Shown: piece by piece, positions 44,210 to 55,000 of the stretch
Layout: every line of letters begins with the position of its first letter
Numbering within the stretch: position 1 is the stretch's first letter
Source of the DNA: Azolla caroliniana
Lineage: Eukaryota; Polypodiophyta
Reading direction: 5' to 3'
Assembly (NCBI GenBank): GCA_043228905.1
Contig: JBHGNT010000020.1
Location: 3,410,001-3,474,000 of the forward strand
Length of the DNA stretch: 64,000 bases
The notes under the pieces: generated by a model
The model's database searches: none
What the model saw: only the letters and a program-made list of their open reading frames with translations
What the model was told of the DNA's origin: nothing
Translations under genes and position numbers: made by a program

Positions 44210-45885
44210 AAAACGACGAGTGTAACGAGTTGTTTTGGATTGAGGACCCGGTTTGTCTGGATATTGACGATGGAAGTCTTCAAGAAGAGCACGAGCATTG
44301 GTGACATTCTCTATCGGTTCCCAAGTACACTCGCTGGGACTATATCCTAGCCAATCGACTAGATAGTAGAGCTTGTTGCGAACAAACTTGGAATCAAGGA
44401 TGGTGGCAACCTCGTACTCAGGTCCATCTTCAAGCTCGATCGGGGGTGGAGGCTATGTAATACGGCCTGGGATGGTGCTCTCTTGATAGGGTTCGAGGAG
44501 AGAACTATGAAACACCGGATGTATCCGAAGTTGTGGAGGTAGATCAAGACGAAAAGCGACATCATTAATCTTTCCTATAATACGGAAAGGACCTAATCGC
44601 CGATAATCCAACTTCTCGCATGGGCGAGTAGTCTTGATGTGTCGTCGGAGTAGCCATACCCGATCTCCAATGTTAAAACTAGATGGGAGTCGATGACGAT
44701 CCGCATAAACCTTGTGTGTTTGTTGAGCTTGTTGGTGATGAGTAGACAAATCCGCTTGTATCTTGCGTAACCTCTCGAAACGATCCTCTGCGCAGGAATT
44801 TGTGGACACCTCTGGGGTTTCAAGTACACACCACCGGGGGTGACATCCCGTATAAGCATAAAATGGCGTAACTTTCGTGGATGCGTGGATAGAGTTGTTA
44901 TAGTAAAATTCGGCAGTGGAGAATATCTGCCCAGTCATCCTGATGATAGCTAAGAAAGCACCGCAGATACTGCTCTAGCGTTTGATTGGTTCATTCGGCT
45001 TGGCCGTCGGTTTGTGGGTGGTAGCCGGAGGAGAGGTTACAAGTGACCTTGAGCATGTTAAAAAGGTGCTTCCAGAATTTTGACACGAACTGGGGTCCAC
45101 GGTCGTTGATGATACTATTGGGAAGTCCATGATGCCGACATACTTCACGCATGACAATTTCGGCAGTGTCTTCACTGGAGATCTCCTTAGTACATGGCAA
45201 GAAATGAGCCATCTTCGTATATCGATCGACCACCGTTAGAATCGCATTGAAACCCTTAGAGACTGGAAGATCTGTGATGAAGTCTAGAGCAATGGACTGC
45301 CACAACTTGCTTGGAATTGGTAATGGTTCTAATAAACCATATGGATGATGCCTTGGCATTTTCGCTCTGCAGCATGTATCACAAGTCCGAACAAAATCCT
45401 CGACAAATTGTTGCATATAGGGCCACCAGAATGATCGTTGTACTAAATGTAGTGTTTTAGTACTACCAAAATGCCCAACTGTATATGTGTCATGACAATT
45501 TTGTACTACTTGAAGGCGACAAGAATCATTAGGAACATACAAAAATTCTTTAAAGAAGAGTAATCCATCATGGTATTTGAATTGCCGATAGTCCGTACCT
45601 GGTGGTTGCGACTGTGAACACGACGCTCGAGAGGGATCAATTTGTGCTAGTATAGCTTGGGCGAACGCATCTGTCTTCAAGTCTTCACGTATGGTATCGA
45701 TAACGCGGGAATCCATGGGCATGTCAAAGATCATTGTTGCTTGTAGTCGTGCCAGTCCCAAGATGACGTGTTTTTGGTTATCGAAAGCTGGCTCGCCGGG
45801 ACGGGGTGCTAGATACGAACGCCATGATAATGCATCTGCCTTCCCTTGGTGCTTCCCCGGACGATATGTAATTTTGAAGTCGAAA
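44210..45885 (-). pseudogene. Gy4 integrase and chromodomain
   Basis: Integrase zinc finger (NCHDTYTVGHFGSTKTLH then CDTCCRAKMPRHH), core SIALDFITDLP, NDRGPQFVSKFWKHLF, YHPQTDGQAE, with a TGA (CGA expected) at 44991-44993 and a 2-base deletion near 44905. The GPF motif (RLGPFRIIGKI) is followed by a chromodomain (PEYEVATILDSKFVRNKLYY, WEPIENVTNARALLEDF). The chromodomain is thought to steer integration to marked chromatin. The solo LTR at 45891 lies in the RNase H-integrase linker. Confidence 0.88.
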
Positions 45886-45890
45886 CGCGT

Positions 45891-46644
45891 TGTCGTGAAG
45901 AATTTCGGCTAGAGGCGGAAACCGGGAAACATTGACTACGTCGGCGGGGTGCAGCGTGTGTACGCACCCATGTACATTTAGTGTGAATATTGAGGGCGCC
46001 TTTATGGCGCCGAAGAGTAGTCAAGTCGGGACAGATGATCCCATGTAAGTCGGGATTTATCCCACATTGTAACACATCCCTCTCCTTGTTCTATAAAAGG
46101 AAGGGAATGCCCTTTGTGAAAGGGTTGCCCATTTTGCATTAGAGGGTATACCGTTAGGTTTAGAGTTAGGTTCTTCTTCTTCTTCCCCTTCATGTTCGCT
46201 TAGGGTTTGCTTCAGCTCCTCTCCTGCGCAAGACCCCGCTCGGCGCGACGAGCCTGTGAGCTCCCCGACGGCGGCTTGGCAGCTGACGACTACTGTAACC
46301 TACCTTGGAACGGCTCGAAGCCGGGAATGTATTCTGCTTTATATACATATATACGTTTGCGTCTGTCTGTGTATATTCGCGTCTTCGTTGTTGTCGGGTG
46401 CTTCCCCTTTCCTGCGTTTTCTGTACATAAGGGCGTGAGTCGGGTTGGGCTGTGCGTGCGTGCGTGCGTGCGTGTGTGTGTGCGTGAGTCGGTGTTAAGC
46501 ACTCTCTCTCTCTCCCTTCGGTTGCTTCTGGCGTGTTTCTGGGATGCCCCAGAAGTGAAGCGCGACCTCCTACGCTCCATCACTCCCTAGTCCAAGACCC
46601 CCGTGGTCCTGCCTTTCTCCACGCACGCACGTAACAACGCGACA
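45891..46644 (+). mobile_element. Solo LTR of the CC2-type element, in Gy4 pol
   Basis: 754 bp with TGTCG...CGACA ends and a 4-bp target duplication GCGT (45887-45890, 46645-46648). Removal restores Gy4 RNase H (HFLTRFDFKITYRPG). TATA box TTCTATAAAAGGAAGGG at about 46090. Its R-U5 part is nearly the same as 58215-58860 on the opposite strand, so it belongs to the CC2 family. Confidence 0.9.
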
Positions 46645-46648
46645 GCGT

Positions 46649-48529
46649 GAGGAAGTGGGCCCACCGAGCTTGACGTCGATTCAACACACGAGCATCCTGA
46701 AAGTAGGCAAGGTTCTTGTGGTCACTAAATACGGTGACCGGATGAGAGGATCCCTCCAAAAAATGCCTCCATTGCATAAAAGAATCCACTATTGCCAATA
46801 GCTCCTTATCATGAATTTCGTAGTTGATTTCGGCGGCGTCAAACTTGCGTGAGTGAAAAGCCACAGGATGTAGCTTCTCATCATTCCCCTGTTGTGACAG
46901 AATGCTCCCCAATGCAAAATCCGATGCGTCAGTTTCGATAATGAATGGTTTTTCCGGATCGACATGAGCTAGAATTGGAGCCAAGGTAAATGCCTTTTTA
47001 AGACTCTCGAAAGCCACATCCATTTCTTCAGACCAGATGAACGGTTTTCCCTTCCTGGCAAGTTGTGTGAGAGGTAGAACGATCTTTGAGTAATCTTGTA
47101 TGAACTTCCGTTAAAAATTGGCAAAGTCTAGGAAGCATTGCACATCCCGCACCGAATGCGGAGTCTGCCATTCTACCACCGTTTTGATCTTAGCTGGGTC
47201 CATGGAGATGCCTTCTGACGAAATGATGTAGCTGAGAAATTCCACTTGGTTGCACCCGAAACTACATTTTTCCAGCTTTGCATACAGACCATGTTCTCGA
47301 AGTCGTTTTAGTACTAATAGTACATGAGAATCATGTTCTTCTTGGGTCTTTGAATAAACCAGTAGATCATCCAAATAGATGATCAAACAATCATCCAAAA
47401 GATCTCGGAATATATCATTAGCCATGTGCTGGAAGACTGCCGGTGCATTAGTGAGGCCGAACGGCATGACCGTATACTCGAAGTGCCCATATCTGGTGCG
47501 AAACGCGGTCTTCCATTCGTCTCCTAGTCGGATCCGTACGAGGTTATATGCTCCCCGTAAGTCAATCTTCGTGAAGAACCTGGCACCATTGATCCGTTCT
47601 AAAAGACTTGAGATAAGGGGAAGAGCATACCTATTCCTGATTGTAACCTTATTCAGGCCACGGTAATCTACAATGAGACGAAGCGATCCATCCTTTTTCT
47701 TGACGAAGAAAATGGGCGCGCCCGCTGGAGATTTCGAATGCCGGATGAAACCATTTTCCAAATTCTCCTCTATATAGGGCTGAAGGACTTCTAGCTCGGT
47801 TGGTGACAAATTGTAGATCGGTCCCCATGGCGGCTCTTTTCCCAGTTGTAAATCGATGGGGCAATCGTACGGTCGATGATGAGGAAGTGTGTTGGCTTGT
47901 ACTTTATCGAACACATCAGCGTAATGACGATACTTCTCGGGAAGTTGAACGGTGGATTCTTCTTTAGTGGTGCTGGAGGGGTTTACTGATATTGCAAAGA
48001 GGAACATTTCCTCCTTGTGCCCTTCTTTACGCAACTGTCGTAGCGAAATGGTTGCCATCTTCTGAGTTGACCCTTGGGTTTGTCGACACCGGATTTCTCT
48101 TGTTCTCCAATCTATGTTTGGGTTATGTAACTCGAACCACGGTAATCCTAAAACTATGGGATGTTCTGGGATACTAATAATATTAAATGATACTACACAT
48201 GCTAAGTTATCTAGGGCAATATTAATGGGCTCTAACTCTTCTATGATATTTCCGGAAGCAATGGGACTTCCATCAATGACTACTATAGAGGCTAGACACT
48301 GGAGTTTTCTTAGGGATATCTTATGAGCTTGAGCAAATTTCTTATCCATAAAGCAAGAGTTAGCTCCGGAATCTAGGAGTGCTAGGACATGTACTGGAGG
48401 GGTACTTTTAGTACTAACTATTACTTGGGCTACGAACACATCACTAACTTGCTTAGAGGGAATGGAACCACTAATGGGCTGCACAGATCTAGGGCTGTCC
48501 AACCAAACGGCTCCTATTTTGGCTGGACT
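46649..48529 (-). pseudogene. Gy4 protease, RT, RNase H
   Basis: Protease ALLDSGANSCFMDKKFAQAH with intact D-S-G and [53 protein letters not shown] and catalytic IIYLDDLLVYSKTQ. RNase H: ETDASDFALGSILSQQGND, YEIHDKELLAIVDSFMQWRH. Only one stop here (TAA at 47111-47113 after FANF, a Tyr codon in relatives). Pol lies in the -1 frame relative to gag. Confidence 0.9.
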
Positions 48530-48541
48530 TAGTCGTTTAAC
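48500..48541 (-). promoter_or_regulatory. Gy4 -1 frameshift signal
   Basis: GTTAAAC at 48541-48535 (minus strand), a 7-nt spacer GACTAAG, then a 10-bp stem TCCAGCCAAA / TTTGGTTGGA with one G-U pair. Same layout as in Gy3 and Gy5. Confidence 0.7.
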
Positions 48542-49688
48542 TCTTCTTCTAACTGACTAAGGACATCAAATCTAGCGATCTGTTCGCTAGATCTGGGCTA
48601 TTAGTACTATTAGGACTATCAGATATCCCTACTGAAATAGGTTCGGGTTTAGTACAATTAGAACTAACGACTATTTGGTTTACCTGTCTTCTTGGCCTAT
48701 GGGGGCAATTTATTGCAATATGTCCTGGTCCACCGCAGTAAAGAAATAGTCGATTTGTACGGCGTCGCTGCTTTTCTTCTTCGGATAATGGCCCTCGACG
48801 ACGTGTAGTGTCAATCTCCATCGGAGTCGGAGTATTCACTGGAGGCACATTATATGACTCCCTTGGAAAAGGTCTTGCTACCACTGAGGCGTAGGTGGGC
48901 TCTGATCTTGCTCTCGGCATCTGTAGCTATCGTTCCGAACGTCGCTCAAAGAGGCGGTTGTCACATCTCACCGCGCGACTGATTGCTTCTGTTAAGGACT
49001 TTGGCTCTTCAAGGAAGGTCAAGAGTAAATCCTTGACATCGTTGCGTAAACCATAACGGAATTGCTCCATCAACGCTTGATCATCCCAAGGGATATCGGC
49101 GGCGAGTAGGCGAAAATCTGCAGCGTATGCGGAGGCTGGACGGTCACCTTGTCGTAATCGCCGAATTTTGTTGATTGCGGTCCTGATGCTGTCAGTATCT
49201 CCGAAACATGCTTTAAACTCACCTAGAAACTCTTCAAAATTGTTGAGTAACAGAGATTCCTTTTCTAATAGTGGAGCGAACCATGCCAACACTGAGCCAC
49301 TTAACAAAGTGCCTACTAAACCCACTCGTGATGCATCAGTGGGATACCGGGAAGGATGCATTTGAGTAACTAATCGTACCTGGTTAAGGAACCCTCTAAA
49401 CTGCGATCGCATTCCATCGAACTTCGTGGGAAGGCCAATCTTGGGTTCTTTATGAATCCCTTGTGTACCGGGCCCTTGTTGTTGCATCGCTACGATGGTT
49501 GCTTCGAGTTGTTGCACGCGTAACGCAAGTTCCCCATGTTGTTGTTGCGTTTGCTGCTTTTCTAAGGAGATTTACTGAAGATCCCCGAGCAACCGTTGGT
49601 TTTCTTGTTCCAAAGCATGGAACTTCTCTTTCAAGCATTGAAATTCCGAGAAAACAGATTGATATTCTTCAGCGCTAACAGTGGCCAT
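48535..49688 (-). pseudogene. Gy4 gag
   Basis: Starts ATG 49686-49688 (MATVSAEEYQSVFSEFQCLK). A Gln/Glu/Leu coiled coil leads to LPTKFDGMRSQFRGFLNQVR, LLEKESLLLNNFEEFLGEFK and DDQALMEQFRYGLRNDVKDL. The zinc knuckle [14 protein letters not shown] has Phe for the first Cys. TAA in the coiled coil (near 49570) and TAG at 48927-48929 both sit where CAA or CAG is found in Gy5. A short insertion shifts the frame near the end. Confidence 0.88.
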
Positions 49689-49748
49689 GGGATGAAAGAA
49701 AGGAGGAATAAGAGATTAGTAGGAAATGAGAGAGACAGAAGGTAGGGA

Positions 49749-49760
49749 AAATCGGTTCAA
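49749..49760 (-). promoter_or_regulatory. Gy4 self-priming site
   Basis: Minus strand TTGAACCGATTT, two bases inside the LTR. The RNA start predicted at 49975 (AAATCGGTTCAA, 33 nt after TATAAAA at 50008) is fully complementary over 12 nt. Confidence 0.78.
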
Positions 49761-49762
49761 AC

Positions 49763-50192
49763 TGTCAGGAACAGTACTAAGAGAGGGAAGGACTTAGTAC
49801 TAAAAGAAGCATTAGTACTAAGAGAGGTGAAGAACTCTCGAGAGAAGGAAAGAGTGAGTGAGAGGGAGGGAGAGAGAGGTCGAGAGAGAGAGAGAGTGAT
49901 GATAAGGAAAGATATATATTATGTGAAGAAAATGTAAAGTAACTAGGAGGCTTAAGACTGGCGTTGAACCGATTTGGTTCGAAATAATGCCTTGGGCCTC
50001 CTTTTATAGTGTTCTAAGGAATACTCCTGAAGTTTCTAGAATGTTCCAGAGAAATCTGGAATATACATCAATTTTCTATAATAAAACGTAAATGAAAATA
50101 ATATTCTATGTATTACAATGTATAATCTAATGGTCAAAAGCTCGACCCATGTAGCATAAGTTCATGGGTTCGAGTCTTGCTATATCATGACA
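49763..50192 (-). repeat. Gy4 5' LTR
   Basis: 430 bp. Differs from its 3' partner at a moderate number of positions plus microsatellite length. Confidence 0.92.
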
Positions 50193-50197
50193 TGCAC

Positions 50198-50384
50198 GGA
50201 CTCCGGTTCCGGTTCCTTTATCCAACTCATTCGATCCGGCTCCTCCGGTTCTCATCTAGATCCCATCCGGAGGGACCGAATTCCTAACAAAGGTGATCGT
50301 GGTGCAAGGTAGGAATTTGTGTATCGCGTGGAATGTAGTGACTTAGAGCGCCGAATTCCTAACAAAGGTGATCGTGGTGCAAGG
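50198..50384. repeat. LTR fragment and 76-bp tandem duplication at the Gy5 target
   Basis: 50198-50292 read on the minus strand begins TGTTAGGAATTCGGTCCCTC, like the LTR at 6570. A unit beginning CGAATTCCTAACAAAGGTGA at about 50278 is repeated at about 50354. The second copy is interrupted by Gy5 and resumes at 56061. Confidence 0.7.
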
Positions 50385-50679
50385 TGTCATGATATGGCAA
50401 GACTCGAACCCATGACCTTAGGTTATATGGGTCGAGCTCTTGACCATTAGACCATCTATTGTAATACGTAGGATATTATTTTCATTTACATTTTATTATA
50501 GGAAATTAGTGTATATTCCAGATTTCTCTGGAACATTCTAGAAGCTTCAGGATTACTCCTGAAAACACTATAAAAGAGGGCACTAGGCATTATGTTGAAC
50601 CAAATTGGTTCAACGCCAGTCTTAAGCCTTTTAGCCGCCGTTGTATATTCTCTTCATATAATAAATATCTTTCTTATCA

Positions 50680-50720
<41 letters not shown>

Positions 50721-50822
50721 GTCTCACTCACTTCTCCCTTCTCTCGAAGAAGTTCACACCTCTCGTAGTACTACTCCTTCGTTTAGTACTGATTCCTTCT
50801 CTGTCTCAGTACTGTCATGATA
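50385..50822 (+). repeat. Gy5 5' LTR
   Basis: 438 bp. TATAAAA at 50569-50575, palindrome TTGAACCAAATTGGTTCAA at 50595-50613 overlapping the predicted RNA start, CT microsatellite about 50688-50714. On the minus strand the first 80 bases hold tRNA-like A and B boxes (50400-50465). Confidence 0.95.
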
Positions 50823-50824
50823 GT

Positions 50825-50836
50825 TTGAACCAATTT
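50825..50836 (+). promoter_or_regulatory. Gy5 self-priming site
   Basis: TTGAACCAATTT, two bases after the 5' LTR. The predicted RNA 5' end at 50602-50613 (AAATTGGTTCAA, 33 nt after the TATA box start) is fully complementary over 12 nt. No initiator-Met or other TGG-starting tRNA site is present here. Confidence 0.8.
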
Positions 50837-50896
50837 TCCCTACCTTCTGTCTCTCTCATTTCCTACTAATCTCTTATTCCTCTTTTCTTTCATCCC

Positions 50897-52047
50897 ATGG
50901 CCACTGTTAGCGCTGAAGAATATCAATCTGTTTTCTCGGAATTTCAATGCTTAAGGAGAAGTTCCATGCTTTGGAACAAGAAAACCAACGATTGCTGGGG
51001 GATCTTCGGCAAATCTCCTTAGAAAAGCAGCAAACGCAACAACAGCATGGGGAACTTGCGTTACGCGTGCAACAACTCGAAGCCACCATCGTAGCGATGC
51101 AACAACATGGGGCCGGAACACAAGGGATTCATAAAGAACCTAAGATTGGCCTTCCCACAAAGTTCGACGGAACGCGATCGCAGTTTAGAGGGTTCCTTAA
51201 CCAGGTACGATTAGTTATTCAAATGCATCCTTCCCGATATCCCACCGATGCATCACGAGTGGGTTTAGTAGGCACTTTGTTAAGTGGCTCAGCGTTGTCA
51301 TGGTTCGCTCCACTATTAGAAAAGGAATCTCCGTTACTCAACAATTTTGAAGAGTTTCTAGGTGAGTTTAAAGCATGTTTCGGAGATACTGACAGCATCA
51401 GGACCGCAATCAACAAAATCCGGCGATTACGCCAAGGTGACCGTCCAGCCTCCGCATACGCTGCAGATTTTCGCCTACTCGCCGCCGATATCCCTTGGGA
51501 TGATCAAGCGTTGATGGAGCAATTCCGTTATGATTTATGCAACGACGTCAAGGATTTACTCTTGACCTTCCCCGAAGAGCCAAAGTCCCTAACAGAAGCA
51601 ATCAGTCGCGCGGTGAGATGTGACAACCGCCTCTTTGAGCGACGTTCGGAACGACAGCTACAGATGCCAAGGGCAAGATCAGAGCCCACCTACGCCTCAG
51701 TGGTAGCAAGACCTTTTCCGAGGGAGTCATATAATGTGCCTCCAGCGAATACTCCGACTCCGATGGAGATTGACACTACACATCGTCGAGGGCCATTATT
51801 CGAAGAAGAAAAGCAGCGACGCCGTACAAATCGACTATGTCTTTACTGCGGTGGACCAGGACATATCGCAATAAATTGCCCCCATAGGCCAAGAAGACAG
51901 GTAAACCAAATAGTCGCTAGTTCTAATTGTACTAAATCCGAGCCTATTTCAGTAGGGATATCTGATAGTCCTAATAGTACTAATATCCCAGATCTAGCAA
52001 ACAAATTTGATGTCCTTAGTCAGTTAGAAGAAGAGTTAAACGACTAA
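50897..52047 (+). pseudogene. Gy5 gag
   Basis: ATG 50897 (MATVSAEEYQSVFSEFQC). One base is missing near 50952 relative to Gy4, so the rest lies in another frame (from 50947, MLKEKFHALEQENQRLLGDL). Then the coiled coil, KIGLPTKFDGTRSQFRGFLN, LLSGSALSWFAPLLEKESPL, DDQALMEQFRYDLCNDVKDL, and an intact zinc knuckle [14 protein letters not shown]. The frame ends TTA AAC GAC TAA at 52047 and overlaps pol. Confidence 0.9.
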
Positions 52048-55000
52048 GTCCAGCCAAAATAGGAGCCGTTTGGTTGGACAGCCCTAGATCTGTGCAGCTC
52101 ATTAGTGGTTCCATTCCCTCTAAGCAAGTTAGTGATGTATTCGTAGCCCAAGTAATAGTTAGTACTAAAAGTACCCCTCCAGTACATGTCCTAGCACTCC
52201 TAGATTCCAGAGCTAACTCTTGCTTTATGGATAAGAAATTTTCTCAAGCTCATAAGATATCCCTAAGAAAACTCCAGTGTCCAGCCTCTGTAGTAGTCAT
52301 TGATGGACGTCCCATTGCTTCCGGAAATATCCTAGAAGAGTCAGAGCCCATTAATATTGTCCTAGATAACTTAGCATGTGTAGTATCATTTAATATTATT
52401 AGTATCCCAGAACATCCTATAGTTTTAGGACTACCGTGGTTCGAGTTACATAACCTTGCCATAGATTGGAGAACAAGAGAAATCCGGTGTCGACAAACCC
52501 AAGGGTCAACTCAGAAGATGGCAACCATTTCGCTACGTCAGTTGCGTAAAGAAGGGCACAAGGAGGAAATGTTCCTCTTTGCAATATCAGTAAACCCCTC
52601 CAACACCACTAAAGAAGAATCCACCGTTCAACTTCCCGAGAAGTATCGTCATTACGCTGATGTGTTCGATAAAGTACAAGCCAACACACTTCCTCATCAT
52701 CGACCGTACGATTGCCCCATCGATTTACAACCGGGAAAAGAGCCGCCATGGGGACCGATCTACAATTTGTCACCAACCGAGCTGGAAGTCCTTCGGGCCT
52801 ATATAGAGGAGAATTTGGAAAATGGTTTCATTCGGCATTCGAAATCTCCAGCCGGTGCGCCCATTTTCTTCGTCAAGAAAAAAGATGGATCGCTTCGTCT
52901 CGTCGTAGATTACCGTGGCTTAAATAAGGTTACAATCAGGAATAGGTATGCTCTTCCCCTTATCTCAAGTCTTTTAGAACGGATCAATGGTGCCAGGTTC
53001 TTCACGAAGATCGACTTACGGGGAGCATATAACCTCGTACGGATCCGACCAGGAGACGAATGGAAGACCGCGTTTCGCACCAGATATGGGCACTTCGAGT
53101 ATACTGTCATGCCGTTCGGCCTCACTAATGCGCCGGCAGTCTTCCAGCACATGGCTAATGATATATTCCGAGATCTATTGGATGATTGTTTGATCATCTA
53201 TTTGGATGATCTACTGGTTTATTCAAAGACCCAAGAAGAACATGATTCTCATGTACTATTAGTACTAAAACGACTTCGAGAACATGGTCTGTATGCAAAG
53301 CTAGAAAAATGTAGTTTCGGGTGCAACCAAGTGGAATTTCTCGGCTATATCATTTCGTCAGAAGGCATCTCCATGGACCCAACTAAGGTCAAAATGGTGG
53401 TAGAATGGCAGACTCCGCGTTCGGTACGGGATGTGCAATGCTTCTTAGGCTTTGCCAATTTTTACTGGAAGTTCATACAAGATTAGTCAAAGATCGTTCT
53501 ACCTCTCACACAACTTACCAGGAAGGGACAACCGTTCATCTGGTCTGAAGAAACGGACATGGATTTCGAGAGTCTTAAAAAAGCATTTACATCGGCTCCA
53601 ATTCTAGCTCATGTCGATCCGGAGAAACCATTCATTATCGAAGCTGACGCATCGGATTTTGCATTGGGGAGCATTCGGTCACAACAGGGGAATGATGAAA
53701 AGCTACATCCTGTGGCTTTTCACTCACGCAAGTTTGATGCCGCCGAAATCAACTACGAAATTCATGATAAGGAGCTATTGGCAATAGTGGATTCTTTTAT
53801 GCAATGGAGGCATTTTCTGGAGGGATCCTCTCATCCAGTCACCGTATTTAGTGACCACAAGAATCTTGCCTACTTTCAGGATGCTCGTGTGCTGAATCGA
53901 CGTCAAGCTCGGTGGGCCCACTTCCTCACGCGTTTCGACTTCAAAATTACATATCGTCCGGGGAGGCACCAAGGGAAGGCAGATGCATTATCACGGCGTT
54001 CGTATCTAGCACCCCGTCCTGGCAAGCCAGCTTTCGATAACCAAAAACAAGTCATCTTGGGACCGGCACGACTACAAGCAACACAAATCTTTGACATGCC
54101 TATGGATTCCCGCGTTATCGATACCATACGTGAAGACTTGAAGACAGATGCGTTCGCCCAAGCTATACTAGCACAAATTGATCCCTCTCGAGCGTCGTGT
54201 TCACAGTCGCAACCACCAGGTACGGACTATCGACAATTCAAATACCATGATGGATTACTCTTCTTTAAAGAACTTTTGTATGTTCCTAATGGTTCTTGCC
54301 GCCTTCGAGTAGTACAAAACTGTCATGACACATATACAGTTGGGCATTTTGGCAGTACTAAAACATTACATTTAGTACAACGATCATTCTGGTGGCCCTG
54401 TATGCGACAATTTGTCGAGGATTTTGTTCGGACTTGTGATACATGTTGCAGAGCGAAAATGCCAAGGCATCATCCATATGGTTTATTAGAACCATTACCA
54501 ATTCCAAGCAAGCCGTGGCAATCCATTGCTCTAGACTTCATCACAGATCTTCCAGTCTCTAAGGGGTTCAATGCAATTCTAACGGTGGTCGATCGATATA
54601 CGAAGATGGCTCATTTCTTGCCATGTACTAAGGAGATCTCTAGTGAAGACACTGCCGAAATTGTCATGCGTGAAGTATGTCGGCATCATGGACTCCCCGA
54701 TAGTATCATCAGCGACCGTGGACTCCAGTTCGTGTCAAAATTCTGGAAGCACCTTTTTAACATGCTCAAGGTCACTTGTAACCTCTCTTCCGGCTACCAC
54801 CCACAAACTGACGGCCAAGGTGAACGAACAAATCAAACGTTGGAGCAGTATCTACGGTGCTTTCTCAGCTATCATCAGGACGACTGGGCAGATATTCTCC
54901 ACTTCGCCGAATTTGCCTATAACAACTCTATCCACGCATCCACTAAAGTTACGCCATTTTATGCTTATACGGGATGTCACCCCCGGTGGAGTGTACTTGA

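Larger units (their letters stand above)
43763..50192 (-). mobile_element. Chromovirus Gy4, complete ends, decayed coding
   Basis: Minus strand, 6.4 kb including a nested solo LTR (45891-46644). LTRs at 49763-50192 and 43763-44196. Perfect 5-bp target duplication TGCAC at 43758-43762 and 50193-50197. Gag, protease, RT, RNase H, integrase and chromodomain are all present in that order. Inserted into an older LTR fragment that begins TGTTAGGAATTCGG. Confidence 0.94.

Noticed and set aside
50400-50465. A functional tRNA gene on the minus strand
   Set aside because: Box A and B forms and their spacing fit, but acceptor, anticodon and T stems do not pair well and copies differ, so I kept it only as a tRNA-like module.
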